A stretch of DNA of 32,908 bases from Bacilli bacterium (GTDB lineage Bacteria > Bacillota_I > Bacilli_A > Izemoplasmatales > Izemoplasmataceae), in NCBI GenBank assembly GCA_016936415.1, contig JAFGXW010000114.1, positions 1-32,908 of the forward strand, written 5' to 3'. The notes beneath the pieces are model-generated. The model was not told where the DNA came from. It was given only the letters and a program-made list of their open reading frames with translations, and ran no database searches. Each line of letters begins with the position of its first letter. Within the stretch, counting starts at the first letter, position 1. Below are positions 24,201 to 32,908 of this stretch, in pieces. Made by a program: the position numbers and the translations under genes.

Positions 24201-24922
24201 TAATCCCATTTGTATTCAACAATCAAAATGAGACATCAATTATGAAATCTATTTTAGAATTTGAAAAGTTAATTAACAGGGCTCACATACTTGTATTTAG
24301 TGGTGGTTTCAGTAGTGGAGATGAACCGGACGGCAGTGGGAAATTTATAGCTAATGTATTAAGAACACCATCAATCAGTGAGGCAATATCGAATTTCTTA
24401 GAAAAAAAACATTTGATTTTGGGAATTTGCAATGGATTTCAAGCATTAATTAAATCAGGATTATTGCCAAACGGAAAAATTTCAATGTTACAAAAAAATG
24501 ATCCTACATTATTTAAAAATTCAATTAATAGGCATGTTTCAAAATTCATCTCAACGAAGGTTAGTTCAATTTCATCACCATGGTTATCTTCGTTTAGTTT
24601 AGAAGAACGTCATACTTTGCCAGTTTCACACGGCGAAGGAAAATTTATTATTGACCACAATCAATATAAAGAGTTGCTGGATAATAATCAAATTGCTTTT
24701 CAATATGTAGACGAGAATAATCAACCAACATACGATCCAGCATTTAATCCTAATGGGTCTTCATATGCAATTGAGGGAATCATTTCTAAAAATGGTTTGA
24801 TTCTTGGGAAAATGGCTCATTCTGAAAGATATGAACAAGGTTTGTACAAAAATATAATGGGCAGTAAAGATCAAAATATTTTCTTAAATGCAATTAAATA
24901 CTTTAAAGGACAGGTGATTTAG
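21209..24922 (+). CDS. purL: Phosphoribosylformylglycinamidine synthase, large single-chain form
   Basis: A 1237-residue FGAM synthase that converts FGAR, glutamine and ATP to FGAM. It is the large fused type (FGAM synthase domains plus C-terminal glutaminase), so no separate purS or purQ is needed, and none is present. Motifs: 'YWSDHCRHTTF' (about 212-222), 'ETHNHPTEIEPFGGASTCIG' (about 316-335), 'GGKTGRDGIGGATG', 'IGGKDSMSGTY', and in the glutaminase 'IFPGTNCE', 'LVFSGGFSSGDE', nucleophile C1074 in LGICNGFQ and 'SHGEGK'. This architecture is that of the Clostridium-like and proteobacterial/eukaryotic enzyme, in contrast to the three-gene purSQL form of Bacillus. AAGGAG precedes the ATG; the purC ATG immediately follows the stop. 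Confidence 0.97.
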   Translation: MKKMRLFVERKPEFNIEANELINDLFLNLDIHLLSLRYFVVYDIFDIDQEILELAINTVFSEPNKDIVTNKIDDTSNYISYEYIPGQFDQRADSAEQCLKILSPHSNTHVRSGVVITFTEKITDESIKYIKKFLINKVEAREKDLSVLNIELHNVPNCIDTIEDFQKMSIDKLQKLRIDMKLAMSIDDLVFVQKYFMETESRNPFETEIRVLDTYWSDHCRHTTFETQIENVTFDNDEINYQIEQSYNRYLKIRSKLNRMNKPITLMDIATINAKYEFSNNNLNDLEVSDEVNAASIFIDVDVNGIDERWLLMFKNETHNHPTEIEPFGGASTCIGGAIRDPLSGRSYVYSAMRVTGAGDINQSIKDTIEGKLAQKIISKQAAHGYSSYGNQIGLATTFVREYHHEGFMAKRMEIGAVIGAVKASNVRRETPQTGDIIIMFGGKTGRDGIGGATGSSKSHDNNSLEDSGAEVQKGNAPEERKIQRLFRNPEVTQLIKKSNDFGAGGVCVAIGELADGIEIDLDVIQTKYEGMNGTELAISESQERMAVVISPKDADKFMHFCHQENIDAVQIGKVTDQNRLIMKWKNQIICNISRDFINTSGVRQHTNVKFGLLSKKSPFIKEYHEDNIVKQIHTILEDPNVAEKKGLVEMFDSTIGKTTVLAPYGGKYQLTKTQTSVHKIPVKNKSTSTVSMMACGYNPYISEWSPYHGSMISIIESMSKIVASGGDFKKIYFTFQEYFEKMTDELSWSKPLASLLGAMETLYQFSLAAIGGKDSMSGTYQNLSVPPTLVSFAVTTNKIYNIISPEFKLQNSYIYIIKHNYKELYLPNFEDLKRNYSFIHEHIKSQAIVSAYALDYGGLIEALIKPTFGNKIGISVSTNLSLFDFDYGSIIVESKKILNDKNAILIGKTNSSSSIEINGIILSIEECISKNFGYYDKVFPILHNDNRFLKNEISKHSKYKHFTRNPVDIVNVLIPIFPGTNCEYDTESSFSKYGANIIPFVFNNQNETSIMKSILEFEKLINRAHILVFSGGFSSGDEPDGSGKFIANVLRTPSISEAISNFLEKKHLILGICNGFQALIKSGLLPNGKISMLQKNDPTLFKNSINRHVSKFISTKVSSISSPWLSSFSLEERHTLPVSHGEGKFIIDHNQYKELLDNNQIAFQYVDENNQPTYDPAFNPNGSSYAIEGIISKNGLILGKMAHSERYEQGLYKNIMGSKDQNIFLNAIKYFKGQVI

Positions 24923-25627
24923 ATGAAAGATAGTGATTTATTATATGAAGGTAAAGCTAAAAAAGTGTACAAGACAGATTCGTCAGACCAAGTGTATATT
25001 TATTATAAAGATGATGCTACTGCATTTAACGGAGTAAAGAAAGCTGAAATCAAAAATAAAGGGATTTTAAACAATAAAATTACAGAAGTCTTATTTAACA
25101 AATTATCGAACAAAGGAATAAAAAATCATTTTATTTCAAGAGTGGATGAAAGAACACAACTTTGTCAAAAAGTAGATATTATACCATTGGAGTTTATTGT
25201 TAGAAATGTCATTGCTGGTTCTATGGCAAAAAGACTTTTGATAAAGGAAGGAACAATCCCAAGTAACACTATTTTAGAAATTTGTTACAAAAAAGATGAA
25301 TTAGGTGATCCGCTCATAAATGATCATCATGCTGTTGCTATAGGATTATGTAGTTATGAAGAATTGAATCACATGTATGAAGTTGTGAGAAAAATCAATG
25401 ATATATTATCTGAATTGTTCATGAAAGAAAACATTATACTTGTCGATTTTAAAGTTGAATTTGGAAAGAATATGAATGGCGAAATACTACTTGCAGATGA
25501 AATCAGTCCAGATACTTGTCGATTATGGGATAAAGATACACTAGAAAAACTTGATAAAGATCGTTTTAGAAGAGATTTGGGCAGCATAGAAGAAGCGTAT
25601 ATTGAAATATTAAATCGAATCAATTAA
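24923..25627 (+). CDS. purC: SAICAR synthase
   Basis: A 234-residue phosphoribosylaminoimidazole-succinocarboxamide synthase, joining CAIR and aspartate with ATP. It begins with the family motif '[11 protein letters not shown]', has '[11 protein letters not shown]', '[18 protein letters not shown]', and the substrate-binding 'LVDFKVEFG' and '[14 protein letters not shown]'. Length typical. Adjoins purL with no spacing; AAAGGACAGGTGAT gives the ribosome binding site inside purL. Confidence 0.97.
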   Translation: MKDSDLLYEGKAKKVYKTDSSDQVYIYYKDDATAFNGVKKAEIKNKGILNNKITEVLFNKLSNKGIKNHFISRVDERTQLCQKVDIIPLEFIVRNVIAGSMAKRLLIKEGTIPSNTILEICYKKDELGDPLINDHHAVAIGLCSYEELNHMYEVVRKINDILSELFMKENIILVDFKVEFGKNMNGEILLADEISPDTCRLWDKDTLEKLDKDRFRRDLGSIEEAYIEILNRIN

Positions 25628-25638
25628 GGGATGGTAAA

Positions 25639-27054
25639 ATGAGTGAAATTGATTTCTTTCTTCAAGATAAATTTAATGAAGAGTGCGGAGTATTTGGGGC
25701 AATAAACGTTTCAAATGCAAGTGAAGTAATTTATTATGGGCTGCACGCACTTCAACATCGTGGGCAAGAGGGGTGTGGGATTCTGTCTACGGATGGTACA
25801 GATATGTATCAACTTAAGGGAGAAGGATTAGTAACGGAAGTTTTCAAAGAAAGCAATTTGTTATCTTTGAAAGGAAATATTGCAATTGGTCATGTAAGAT
25901 ATTCTACTAGCGGAGGAGGTGGAATTGAGAATGTTCAACCATTCCTTTTCAGACACCATACTGGAGATTTTGGTCTTTGTCATAACGGAAATCTTGTAAA
26001 TTCGAGAGAGTTAAAAAGATTTTTGGAGATTCAAGGATCTATATTTCAATCTACATCTGATTCTGAAATATTTGCACATCTGATTAAGAAAGATAATCAA
26101 ACAAATCGCCTTGAAGCAATCAAACAAGCTTTGAATCGTTTAGAAGGAGCATTTGCTTTTTTAGCTATGACAAGAAACAAAATATACATTATGAGAGATA
26201 AGAATTCTTTGAGACCACTATCACTTGGTAAATTGAATGGTGGATATGTTGTATCTAGCGAAACTTGTGCTTTTGAAGTTGTTGGAGCTACTTTTATTAG
26301 AGATGTTTTACCAGGAGAAATTATTATTATTGATGAAAATGGAATAATTACTTCGGATTTTTATGCTAAAAAGACATATAAAAATATGTGTGCCATGGAA
26401 TATATTTATTTTTCTAGACCAGATTCAGATATTGAGGGAATCAATGTTCATGCTTCTAGAAAAGAAACGGGTAAAATATTGGCAAAAGAAGCACCGGTAG
26501 ATGCTGATGTGGTTTTATGGGTTCCAGATTCATCTACTTCTGCAGCATTGGGATACGCTGAAGAGCTTAGAATCCCAGCTGAAATGGGTTTAATTAAGAA
26601 TAGATATGTTGGAAGAACTTTTATACAACCGTCTCAAGCAATGAGAGAAAAGGGTGTCAAAATGAAACTTTCGCCAATACGATCAATTATTTCTGGAAAA
26701 AGAGTTGTAATCGTAGACGATTCGATTGTAAGAGGCACAACATCGAAAAAAATCATTGAATTAATTCGTGAAGCAGGTGCAAAAGAGGTGCATATGAGGA
26801 TTGCAGCTCCACCAATAACACATCCTTGTTTTTATGGCGTTGATACTTCTACTTATGAAGAATTAATATGTGCAAGACATTCTATAGAAGAAGTCAAAAA
26901 TATGATTAATGCTGATTCTTTAGCGTTTATATCTCAAGAAGGATTATTGAACGCTATTGGAAGAAATAAGCTGTGCTTATCGTGTTTTAGTGGGAAATAT
27001 CCAACTTATATCTACCAAGATATAAAAGAAGCCAATAAAGATGGAAAATTTTAG
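25639..27054 (+). CDS. purF: Amidophosphoribosyltransferase (Bacillus-type, 4Fe-4S)
   Basis: A 471-residue enzyme making phosphoribosylamine from PRPP and glutamine, the first committed step. A 15-residue propeptide precedes C16 (EECGVFG), the N-terminal nucleophile exposed by self-cleavage. The PRPP loop is 'VVIVDDSIVRGTTS'. Iron-sulphur cluster ligands typical of the Bacillus class are visible (CAMEYIYFSRPDS region, HPCFYGVD, and the CLSCFSGKYPT C-terminal pair), suggesting oxygen-sensitive stability. GGGATGG precedes the ATG, 11 bases after purC. Confidence 0.97.
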   Translation: MSEIDFFLQDKFNEECGVFGAINVSNASEVIYYGLHALQHRGQEGCGILSTDGTDMYQLKGEGLVTEVFKESNLLSLKGNIAIGHVRYSTSGGGGIENVQPFLFRHHTGDFGLCHNGNLVNSRELKRFLEIQGSIFQSTSDSEIFAHLIKKDNQTNRLEAIKQALNRLEGAFAFLAMTRNKIYIMRDKNSLRPLSLGKLNGGYVVSSETCAFEVVGATFIRDVLPGEIIIIDENGIITSDFYAKKTYKNMCAMEYIYFSRPDSDIEGINVHASRKETGKILAKEAPVDADVVLWVPDSSTSAALGYAEELRIPAEMGLIKNRYVGRTFIQPSQAMREKGVKMKLSPIRSIISGKRVVIVDDSIVRGTTSKKIIELIREAGAKEVHMRIAAPPITHPCFYGVDTSTYEELICARHSIEEVKNMINADSLAFISQEGLLNAIGRNKLCLSCFSGKYPTYIYQDIKEANKDGKF

Positions 27055-27063
27055 GAGGACTGT

Positions 27064-28092
27064 ATGTCAGATAAATATCAATCTTCAGGAGTGAGTTTAG
27101 AAAGAGGATATGAATCAGTAAGAAGAATAAAGAAATTAACGAAGAAAACAGATAATATCGGAGTAATGGGTAATATTGGTAGTTTTGGAGGGATGTTTGA
27201 CCTTTCGAAGTATCATATAAAAGAACCTGTATTAGTTTCTGGAACAGATGGTGTTGGAACTAAATTACTTATTGCTCAGGAATGCAATGATCATTCTTCA
27301 ATTGGGATTGATTTGGTTGCAATGTGTGTGAACGACATTATTACTTGTGGAGCTAAACCTTTATTTTTCCTAGACTATATCGCAACAGGAAAAGTTGATC
27401 CTAGTGTAATTGAAGAAATTGTTGATGGGATTAGTAAGGGCTGTATCGAATCAGGATGTGCTTTAATTGGAGGAGAAACAGCAGAGATGCCAGGTATGTA
27501 TGAAGGAAATCATTATGACCTAGCAGGTTACACGACTGGAGTTGTAGAAAAAAGTAAAATGATTGACATCAATAATGTGAGGCCAGGAAACATTATTATA
27601 GGATTAGAATCTTCAGGTATTCATTCGAATGGATTTTCCTTGGTGAGAAAAATTCTATTTGAACAAAATCATCTAAATTTATACGAGTATATTGACTCGC
27701 TTGGATGTATTTTAAAAGAAGAATTACTTAGACCAACGAGAATTTATGTGAAGGGGATTCTAGATTTAATTGATCAGTGTCCAGTTAATTCAATCGCTCA
27801 TATTACTGGAGGAGGTTTTATTGAAAACGTTCCTCGAGCTATCCCTCAAGGATTGGGTGTATTGATTCATTCTGATAGAATCGCTAAAAAACCAATATTT
27901 AATTTGTTAATGAAACTTGGAGATATTGCAGAACAAGAGATGTATAACATATTTAATATGGGTATTGGGATGATTGTCGTTGTAGATGAAAAAGTAGTTG
28001 ACGATGCACTTTCAATTTTATCTCAATATCAATATAACCCAGTCATCCTAGGTGAAGTAACAACTCAAAGTGAAGTTGTGATTAAAAAATGA
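27064..28092 (+). CDS. purM: Phosphoribosylformylglycinamidine cyclo-ligase (AIR synthetase)
   Basis: A 342-residue PurM which closes the imidazole ring: FGAM + ATP to AIR. Motifs: 'SGTDGVGTKLLIA', 'CVNDIITCGAKPLFFLDY', 'GGETAEMPGMY' and 'HITGGGFIENVPR'. Full length. AGGAGG stands well before the ATG. It overlaps purN by 4 bases (ATGA). Confidence 0.97.
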   Translation: MSDKYQSSGVSLERGYESVRRIKKLTKKTDNIGVMGNIGSFGGMFDLSKYHIKEPVLVSGTDGVGTKLLIAQECNDHSSIGIDLVAMCVNDIITCGAKPLFFLDYIATGKVDPSVIEEIVDGISKGCIESGCALIGGETAEMPGMYEGNHYDLAGYTTGVVEKSKMIDINNVRPGNIIIGLESSGIHSNGFSLVRKILFEQNHLNLYEYIDSLGCILKEELLRPTRIYVKGILDLIDQCPVNSIAHITGGGFIENVPRAIPQGLGVLIHSDRIAKKPIFNLLMKLGDIAEQEMYNIFNMGIGMIVVVDEKVVDDALSILSQYQYNPVILGEVTTQSEVVIKK

Positions 28093-28661
28093 AAAATATT
28101 GCAATATTTGCATCTGGAACAGGAAGTAATTTTTTAGCAATTCACAAAGCGATAAAGGAAGGGAAATTGAAAGCAAATATTAAACTCTTTATTACTGATA
28201 ACTTTGAATCAGATGCCTTAAAAAGAGCGAAAGACCTTCACATAGAAACATATTCATTTAATCCAAAAGAATTCGCAACAAAGAAGGATTATGAGAAGGA
28301 GATAATTGGGTTTTTAAGTAATCATCAAATAGATTTGGTAGTGCTTGCTGGATACATGAGAATTATTGGAGCAACTATCCTTGAGCAGTATAGTAATAGA
28401 ATCGTGAATATTCATCCATCACTCTTACCTCTATACAAAGGCAAAGATGCCGTTGGTCAAGCATTAAAGGCGAGAGACAAAAAGACAGGTGTTACAGTCC
28501 ATTTTGTTGACGAAGGAATTGATACCGGGAAGATAATTATGCAAGAAGAAATTAGAATAGAACCTTCTTGGGATAGACATGATTTAGAACTACAAATTCA
28601 CAAAGTCGAACATGAAATATATTATAAAGCTATCAAAAAAATATTGGAGGTTCAAAAATGA
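28089..28661 (+). CDS. purN: Phosphoribosylglycinamide formyltransferase 1
   Basis: A 190-residue folate-dependent GART, transferring formyl from 10-formyl-THF to GAR. It has 'FASGTGSNF' at the start, the active-site NIHPSLLPLYKG segment with catalytic His, and 'VHFVDEGIDTGKII' with the catalytic Asp. It overlaps purM and purH by 4 bases each, a tight translational chain. Confidence 0.97.
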   Translation: MKNIAIFASGTGSNFLAIHKAIKEGKLKANIKLFITDNFESDALKRAKDLHIETYSFNPKEFATKKDYEKEIIGFLSNHQIDLVVLAGYMRIIGATILEQYSNRIVNIHPSLLPLYKGKDAVGQALKARDKKTGVTVHFVDEGIDTGKIIMQEEIRIEPSWDRHDLELQIHKVEHEIYYKAIKKILEVQK

Positions 28662-30193
28662 AAAGAGCATTGATTAGTGTAAGTGATAAGACAAATGTTG
28701 TTGAGTTTGCAAAAGGACTAGTTGAAAACGGGTATGAAATTATATCTACAGGAGGAACCAGAGAAGTTCTTGAAGCAAACAATATCAAAACAAAATCTAT
28801 TGAAAATATCACAGGGTTCCCTGAAATTCTTGGGGGAAGAGTAAAAACACTTCATCCAATGGTACATGGTGGGCTTCTTGCATTGCGTGAACAGCATAAT
28901 CATATTAAAGATGTTATCGAAAACAAAATCGAGTATATAGATATCATTGTAGTAAATTTATATCCATTTAAAGAAACAATAATGAAACCAAATGTTACAT
29001 TTGACGAAGCGATTGAACAAATTGATATAGGTGGACCGTCAATGTTAAGAAGTGGTGCCAAGAACTATAAATATGTGACAGTTATATCAGATCAAAAAGA
29101 TTATCAAAAAGTTCTGTCAGAAATTGAACAATATGGCGAAACAACTATAGAAACAAAGAAACGCTTGAGTGCAAAAGCATTTAGACTAACTGCCTCGTAT
29201 GACGCAATTATCTCTAGTTACTTATCCAAAAAAGAAAACAACGATTTTCCAGAAAATTTGACCGTTACTTATCAATACAAACAAGATATGAGATATGGTG
29301 AAAATCCACATCAAACTGCTGCTTTGTATACCTCAAACTCAAATAGCTATTCTATATTAGACGCTCAAATATTAAATGGAAAACCTTTATCATACAATAA
29401 TATACAAGATGGAAACGCAGCAATAAATATTTTAAAAGAGTTTCATGAACCAACTGCAGTTGCTTTAAAACATATGAATCCTTGTGGAGTTGCATCATCA
29501 GAAACGATACTTGAGGCATATCAAGCTGCCTTTGCATCTGATTCAATTTCAATATTCGGTGGTATAGTCGCATTGAATAGAGAAGTAACATTGAATCTTG
29601 CAGTTGAGTTAAATAAAACTTTTTTAGAAATTATTATTGCTCCTTCATACACAAAAGATGCGCTTTTAGAACTATGCAAAAAGAAAAATCTGAGAATTCT
29701 ATTATTAGACACAAGTGCTGAAAACATTGATAATATGCAATTGGTTAGTATTAATGGAGGAGTTTTGATGCAACATTCAGATGACTATTTAATTCCATTT
29801 GAAAATTTGAAACCAGTCACAAATACCCCATTGTCTCAAGATGAATTGGATGAGTTATATTTCTCTTGGAAAGTAGTGAAACATGTAAAATCAAATGCAA
29901 TAGTCATTTCTACTGGGAAAAGAACAATCGGTGTTGGCGCAGGACAAATGAATAGAGTTGGCGCAGCGAAAATCGCCTTAGATAGTGCAAAAAATCTTGG
30001 ATATTATTCTAATCTAACTATGGCTAGTGATGCATTTTTTCCATTCGATGATGTTGTCAAATTAGCCAGTACATATGGTGTATCAAAAATTATTCAACCA
30101 GGAGGTTCAATTAGAGATCAAGATTCAATTGATGCTTGTAATGAACTTGGAATCAAAATGGTGTTTACACATAACAGACATTTCAAACATTAG
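28658..30193 (+). CDS. purH: Bifunctional AICAR transformylase / IMP cyclohydrolase
   Basis: A 511-residue PurH performing the last two steps to IMP. The N-terminal MGS-like IMP cyclohydrolase domain shows 'ALISVSDKTNVVEFAK', 'STGGT', 'GRVKTLHPMVHGGLL'; the transformylase domain shows 'MRYGENPHQTAALY', 'KHMNPCGVA', 'GAGQMNRV' and 'SDAFFPFDD'. Starts in the purN stop (ATGA), and ends 10 bases before the purD start. Confidence 0.97.
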   Translation: MKRALISVSDKTNVVEFAKGLVENGYEIISTGGTREVLEANNIKTKSIENITGFPEILGGRVKTLHPMVHGGLLALREQHNHIKDVIENKIEYIDIIVVNLYPFKETIMKPNVTFDEAIEQIDIGGPSMLRSGAKNYKYVTVISDQKDYQKVLSEIEQYGETTIETKKRLSAKAFRLTASYDAIISSYLSKKENNDFPENLTVTYQYKQDMRYGENPHQTAALYTSNSNSYSILDAQILNGKPLSYNNIQDGNAAINILKEFHEPTAVALKHMNPCGVASSETILEAYQAAFASDSISIFGGIVALNREVTLNLAVELNKTFLEIIIAPSYTKDALLELCKKKNLRILLLDTSAENIDNMQLVSINGGVLMQHSDDYLIPFENLKPVTNTPLSQDELDELYFSWKVVKHVKSNAIVISTGKRTIGVGAGQMNRVGAAKIALDSAKNLGYYSNLTMASDAFFPFDDVVKLASTYGVSKIIQPGGSIRDQDSIDACNELGIKMVFTHNRHFKH

Positions 30194-30203
30194 AGGTGAT
30201 TAT

Positions 30204-31463
30204 ATGAATGTGCTAATTATAGGAAGTGGGGGCAGAGAGCATGCGTTGGCTCAAGTTATAAGTAAGTCAAACTCACTGACGAATCTATACGCGATTCCAG
30301 GGAATATAGGTATTGCCAAATATGCAAAGTGTATTGAAATTAATCCTTTAGACAATAACGCAATGAAAGATTTTGTGATTGAATTCAATATTTCCCTCGT
30401 AATCCCGGGTAGTGAAGTGTATTTGGAGAACGGCATTACAGATGCTCTTTTTGAAACATCTGCGTTTGTTTTTGGACCTACAAAAGAAGCATCTCAAATC
30501 GAGACTTCGAAAGAATTTGCTAAGAATATTATGAAAAAATATGATATACCAACAGCTGAATATGAAGTGTTTAGTGAGTATAATGACGCAAAAGAATATG
30601 TGCTATCTAAAGGCGTCCCAATTGTCCTTAAGTATGATGGATTAGCCGCAGGCAAAGGTGTTGTTGTAGCCTATACCATGTTTGAAGCATTAGAAGCTTT
30701 AAAAACTATGCTAGTAGATAAAAAATATGGATCAAATAAAGTTGTGATTGAAGAGTTTTTGCAAGGTGAGGAGTTTTCACTCATTAGTTTTGTATTCAAT
30801 GATGTTTTTATTCCAATGCCAATTGCTCAAGATCACAAAAGACTGCTGGATAACGATTTAGGACCGAATACAGGGGGAATGGGGATTTACTCACCGGTTC
30901 CCATTATAGATAATGATACAATACTTGAGGCTGAAAATTTTATTGTCAAGAGAATGGTCAAAGCATTATTAGCCGAAAATATTCCTTTTGTTGGATTTCT
31001 ATATGCAGGATTAATTCTAACTGCAAATGGACCAAAGGTAATAGAGTTTAATGCTAGACTAGGTGATCCTGAGGCTGAAGTAATACTACCAAAATTACAA
31101 ACAGATTTCCTCGATCTTATCAATGGGCTACAAACGGAAAATGTATTATATCCTATTTGGAAGAAACAATTTAACCTTGGTGTTGTATTGGCTTCAAAAG
31201 GATATCCCAATCACTATGATGTGTCAGTACCAATATATGGAGTAGAGTCATTAGGTGACAGTGTCTATCATATGGGAACATCTATAGTGAATAATCACCT
31301 TGTTACAAATGGTGGTAGAGTTCTTCTAGTATGTGGAGAAGGAAAAACCCTTGAAGAAGCAAAACAAAAAGCGTATAATTACATAGAAAAAATTAGGTGT
31401 GACAATCTGTGTTATAGATCCGATATCGGAAATAAATCAATTAGAGGTATGAATAATGGATAA
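30204..31463 (+). CDS. purD: Phosphoribosylamine-glycine ligase (GAR synthetase)
   Basis: A 419-residue ATP-grasp enzyme joining phosphoribosylamine and glycine. It begins MNVLIIGSGGREHAL; other motifs are 'KYDGLAAGKGVVVA', 'EEFLQGEEFSL', 'PNTGGMGIYSP' and 'EFNARLGDPEAEV'. The start at 30204 follows GAGGTGAT; an ATG at 30075 in the same frame overlaps purH and precedes the conserved N-terminus. The 3' end overlaps guaA by 8 bases. Confidence 0.97.
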   Translation: MNVLIIGSGGREHALAQVISKSNSLTNLYAIPGNIGIAKYAKCIEINPLDNNAMKDFVIEFNISLVIPGSEVYLENGITDALFETSAFVFGPTKEASQIETSKEFAKNIMKKYDIPTAEYEVFSEYNDAKEYVLSKGVPIVLKYDGLAAGKGVVVAYTMFEALEALKTMLVDKKYGSNKVVIEEFLQGEEFSLISFVFNDVFIPMPIAQDHKRLLDNDLGPNTGGMGIYSPVPIIDNDTILEAENFIVKRMVKALLAENIPFVGFLYAGLILTANGPKVIEFNARLGDPEAEVILPKLQTDFLDLINGLQTENVLYPIWKKQFNLGVVLASKGYPNHYDVSVPIYGVESLGDSVYHMGTSIVNNHLVTNGGRVLLVCGEGKTLEEAKQKAYNYIEKIRCDNLCYRSDIGNKSIRGMNNG

Positions 31464-32908
31464 AATTGTTGTTTTGGATTTTGGTTCACAATATAATCAA
31501 TTAATTGCAAGAAGAGTTAGGGAATTCGGTGTGTATTCAGAAATTATTCCATATAATACTAAATTATCTTACTTTGATGATAAGAATATTAAGGGGATTA
31601 TTTTATCTGGTGGACCAAATAGTGTTTATGATAATGGGGCACCACATATTAGTAAAGATTTATTTGAGCTAGGAATTCCAGTTCTTGGAATTTGCTATGG
31701 AATGCAATTAACTCAATATCTATATAACGGAAAAGTATGTCCAACCACGAAAAGAGAATATGGAAAGAGCACTTTAAATTTAATTGCTGATAGTGAGTTA
31801 ACTGCGGGAGTGAAAGCATCATCTACTGTTTGGATGAGTCATGGAGACCATGTTGATGAATTGTCGGAGGAATTTTACGAAATCGGAAATACAGATTCAT
31901 GTATTGCAGTTGCAAAACATCGCACTAAAGATATTTATAATCTCCAATTTCACCCTGAAGTAACACATACAATCTTTGGGAAAGAGATTCTTAAAAACTT
32001 TACTTTATCAATCTGTAAAGCAAACCAGACTTGGAACCTAGATGACTACATAGAGAAGACAATTCAAGGTATTAAAGACAAAGTACAAGATGAACAAGTT
32101 ATTTTGGGATTGTCTGGAGGTGTCGATTCTAGTGTTGCTGCAACACTCATCCATAGAGCAATTGGGAATCAACTAACCTGTATTTTTGTAGATACTGGAT
32201 TGCTTCGAAAAGATGAAGGTGACAAAGTTATGTCTCTCTACGCTGATAATTTTAATATGAATGTAGTTAGAGTCAATGCCAAAGAGCAATTTTTACGTAG
32301 GCTAAAAGGAATTAAAGATCCTGAGGAAAAAAGAAAAATCATTGGGTCTGAATTTGTGAAAGTATTCGAGTCTGCAAAGAGTAAATATAAAAATGCGAAA
32401 TTTCTTGCTCAAGGGACGATTTACCCTGATGTAATAGAATCTGTGTCTGTTAATGGACCTAGTGTGACAATCAAATCCCATCATAATGTTGGCGGCCTAC
32501 CTGGAAATTTTGATTTTGAGCTACTTGAACCTCTCAGAGAATTGTTTAAAGATGAAGTAAGAAAAGTTGGGTTAGCATTAGGAATACCGAAAGAAATGAT
32601 CATGAGACATCCTTTTCCTGGGCCTGGGCTTGGTATTAGAATTTTAGAAGAAGTATCTGAAGAAAAAGTGCGAATATTGCAGGAAGCAGATAACATCTTT
32701 ATTGAAGAATTGATTAGTAGTGGGTTATATAATACGGTATCTCAGGCTTTTGTTGTATTGTTGCCAGTAAAATCAGTAGGTGTTATGGGTGATAAAAGAA
32801 CATACGAGTATGTGGCTGCAATTAGAAGTGCGGATACCATAGATTTTATGACAGCAACCTTTAGTAGATTGTCTTTTGATTTCTTAGAGAAAGTTGCATT
32901 AAGAATCA
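31456..32908 (+). CDS. guaA: GMP synthase (glutamine-hydrolysing), 3'-truncated by window edge
   Basis: 484 codons are present of about 513. It converts XMP and glutamine to GMP, completing the pathway from guaB. The class I glutaminase has nucleophile C80 in LGICYGMQ and 'LQFHPEVTHT'; the ATP-pyrophosphatase domain has the P-loop SGGVDSS, and the XMP-binding C-terminal domain has 'HPFPGPGLGIRI' and 'VGVMGDKRTYEY'. It starts inside purD with AGAGGT before it, so it is the end of the purine operon or followed by more genes outside. Confidence 0.97.
   Translation, partial: MDKIVVLDFGSQYNQLIARRVREFGVYSEIIPYNTKLSYFDDKNIKGIILSGGPNSVYDNGAPHISKDLFELGIPVLGICYGMQLTQYLYNGKVCPTTKREYGKSTLNLIADSELTAGVKASSTVWMSHGDHVDELSEEFYEIGNTDSCIAVAKHRTKDIYNLQFHPEVTHTIFGKEILKNFTLSICKANQTWNLDDYIEKTIQGIKDKVQDEQVILGLSGGVDSSVAATLIHRAIGNQLTCIFVDTGLLRKDEGDKVMSLYADNFNMNVVRVNAKEQFLRRLKGIKDPEEKRKIIGSEFVKVFESAKSKYKNAKFLAQGTIYPDVIESVSVNGPSVTIKSHHNVGGLPGNFDFELLEPLRELFKDEVRKVGLALGIPKEMIMRHPFPGPGLGIRILEEVSEEKVRILQEADNIFIEELISSGLYNTVSQAFVVLLPVKSVGVMGDKRTYEYVAAIRSADTIDFMTATFSRLSFDFLEKVALRI

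Overview
The window is a strongly A+T-rich bacterial chromosome segment. UGA is used as a stop (parA, parB's neighbour genes mazG-like and purM end in it) and tryptophan is UGG, so this is the standard bacterial code and not the Mycoplasma code. ParA/ParB next to MscS and DUF951, the tRNA sequences (elongator Met, fMet and k2C-Ile resemble those of Bacillus), the strong AAGGAGG ribosome binding sites and the purine operon with guanine riboswitches all point to a low-GC Firmicutes/Tenericutes lineage, perhaps an Acholeplasma/Izemoplasma/Haloplasma-like organism. That taxonomic placement is inference.

Region 1 (1-4843): two tandem membrane proteins that look like diverged paralogues, a hairpin built from two facing perfect DnaA boxes, then parA, parB, an MscS channel and a DUF951 protein on the + strand. 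This is an origin-proximal type of neighbourhood. Region 2 (4805-7263): a convergent OmpR-type response regulator and sensor kinase pair on the - strand, sharing one bidirectional terminator with the DUF951 gene. Region 3 (7364-9233): a small MazG-type pyrophosphohydrolase followed by 14 tRNA genes (Tyr, Ile, Ala, Val, Thr, Lys, Leu, Ala, Met, Ile2, Ser, fMet, Asp, Phe).

Region 4 (9188-14492): a previously unlabelled integrated element of about 5.26 kb. It sits in the tRNA-Phe gene, bounded by a 47-bp perfect direct repeat of the tRNA 3' part, and encodes a tyrosine recombinase. Cargo: a DUF3825-like protein that may start with ATT, a two-helix potassium-channel-like protein directly upstream of the integrase, a broken Abi-type gene, and a secreted caspase-fold protein with a small membrane partner. 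The last tRNA-Phe terminator was pushed to the far side (14506-14526), and the element brings a replacement terminator.

Region 5 (14666-17852): a possible nuclease-like orphan, an acyltransferase with a zinc ribbon and a GltS-type symporter. Region 6 (17876-32908): guanine riboswitch - guaB - second guanine riboswitch - purE-purK-purL-purC-purF-purM-purN-purH-purD-guaA (guaA runs off the window). Together these genes make IMP from PRPP (except the purB step, not present here) and convert IMP to GMP; both riboswitches have the guanine-specifying C and both are followed by intrinsic terminators, so guanine should switch off guaB and, through a second gate, the pur genes.
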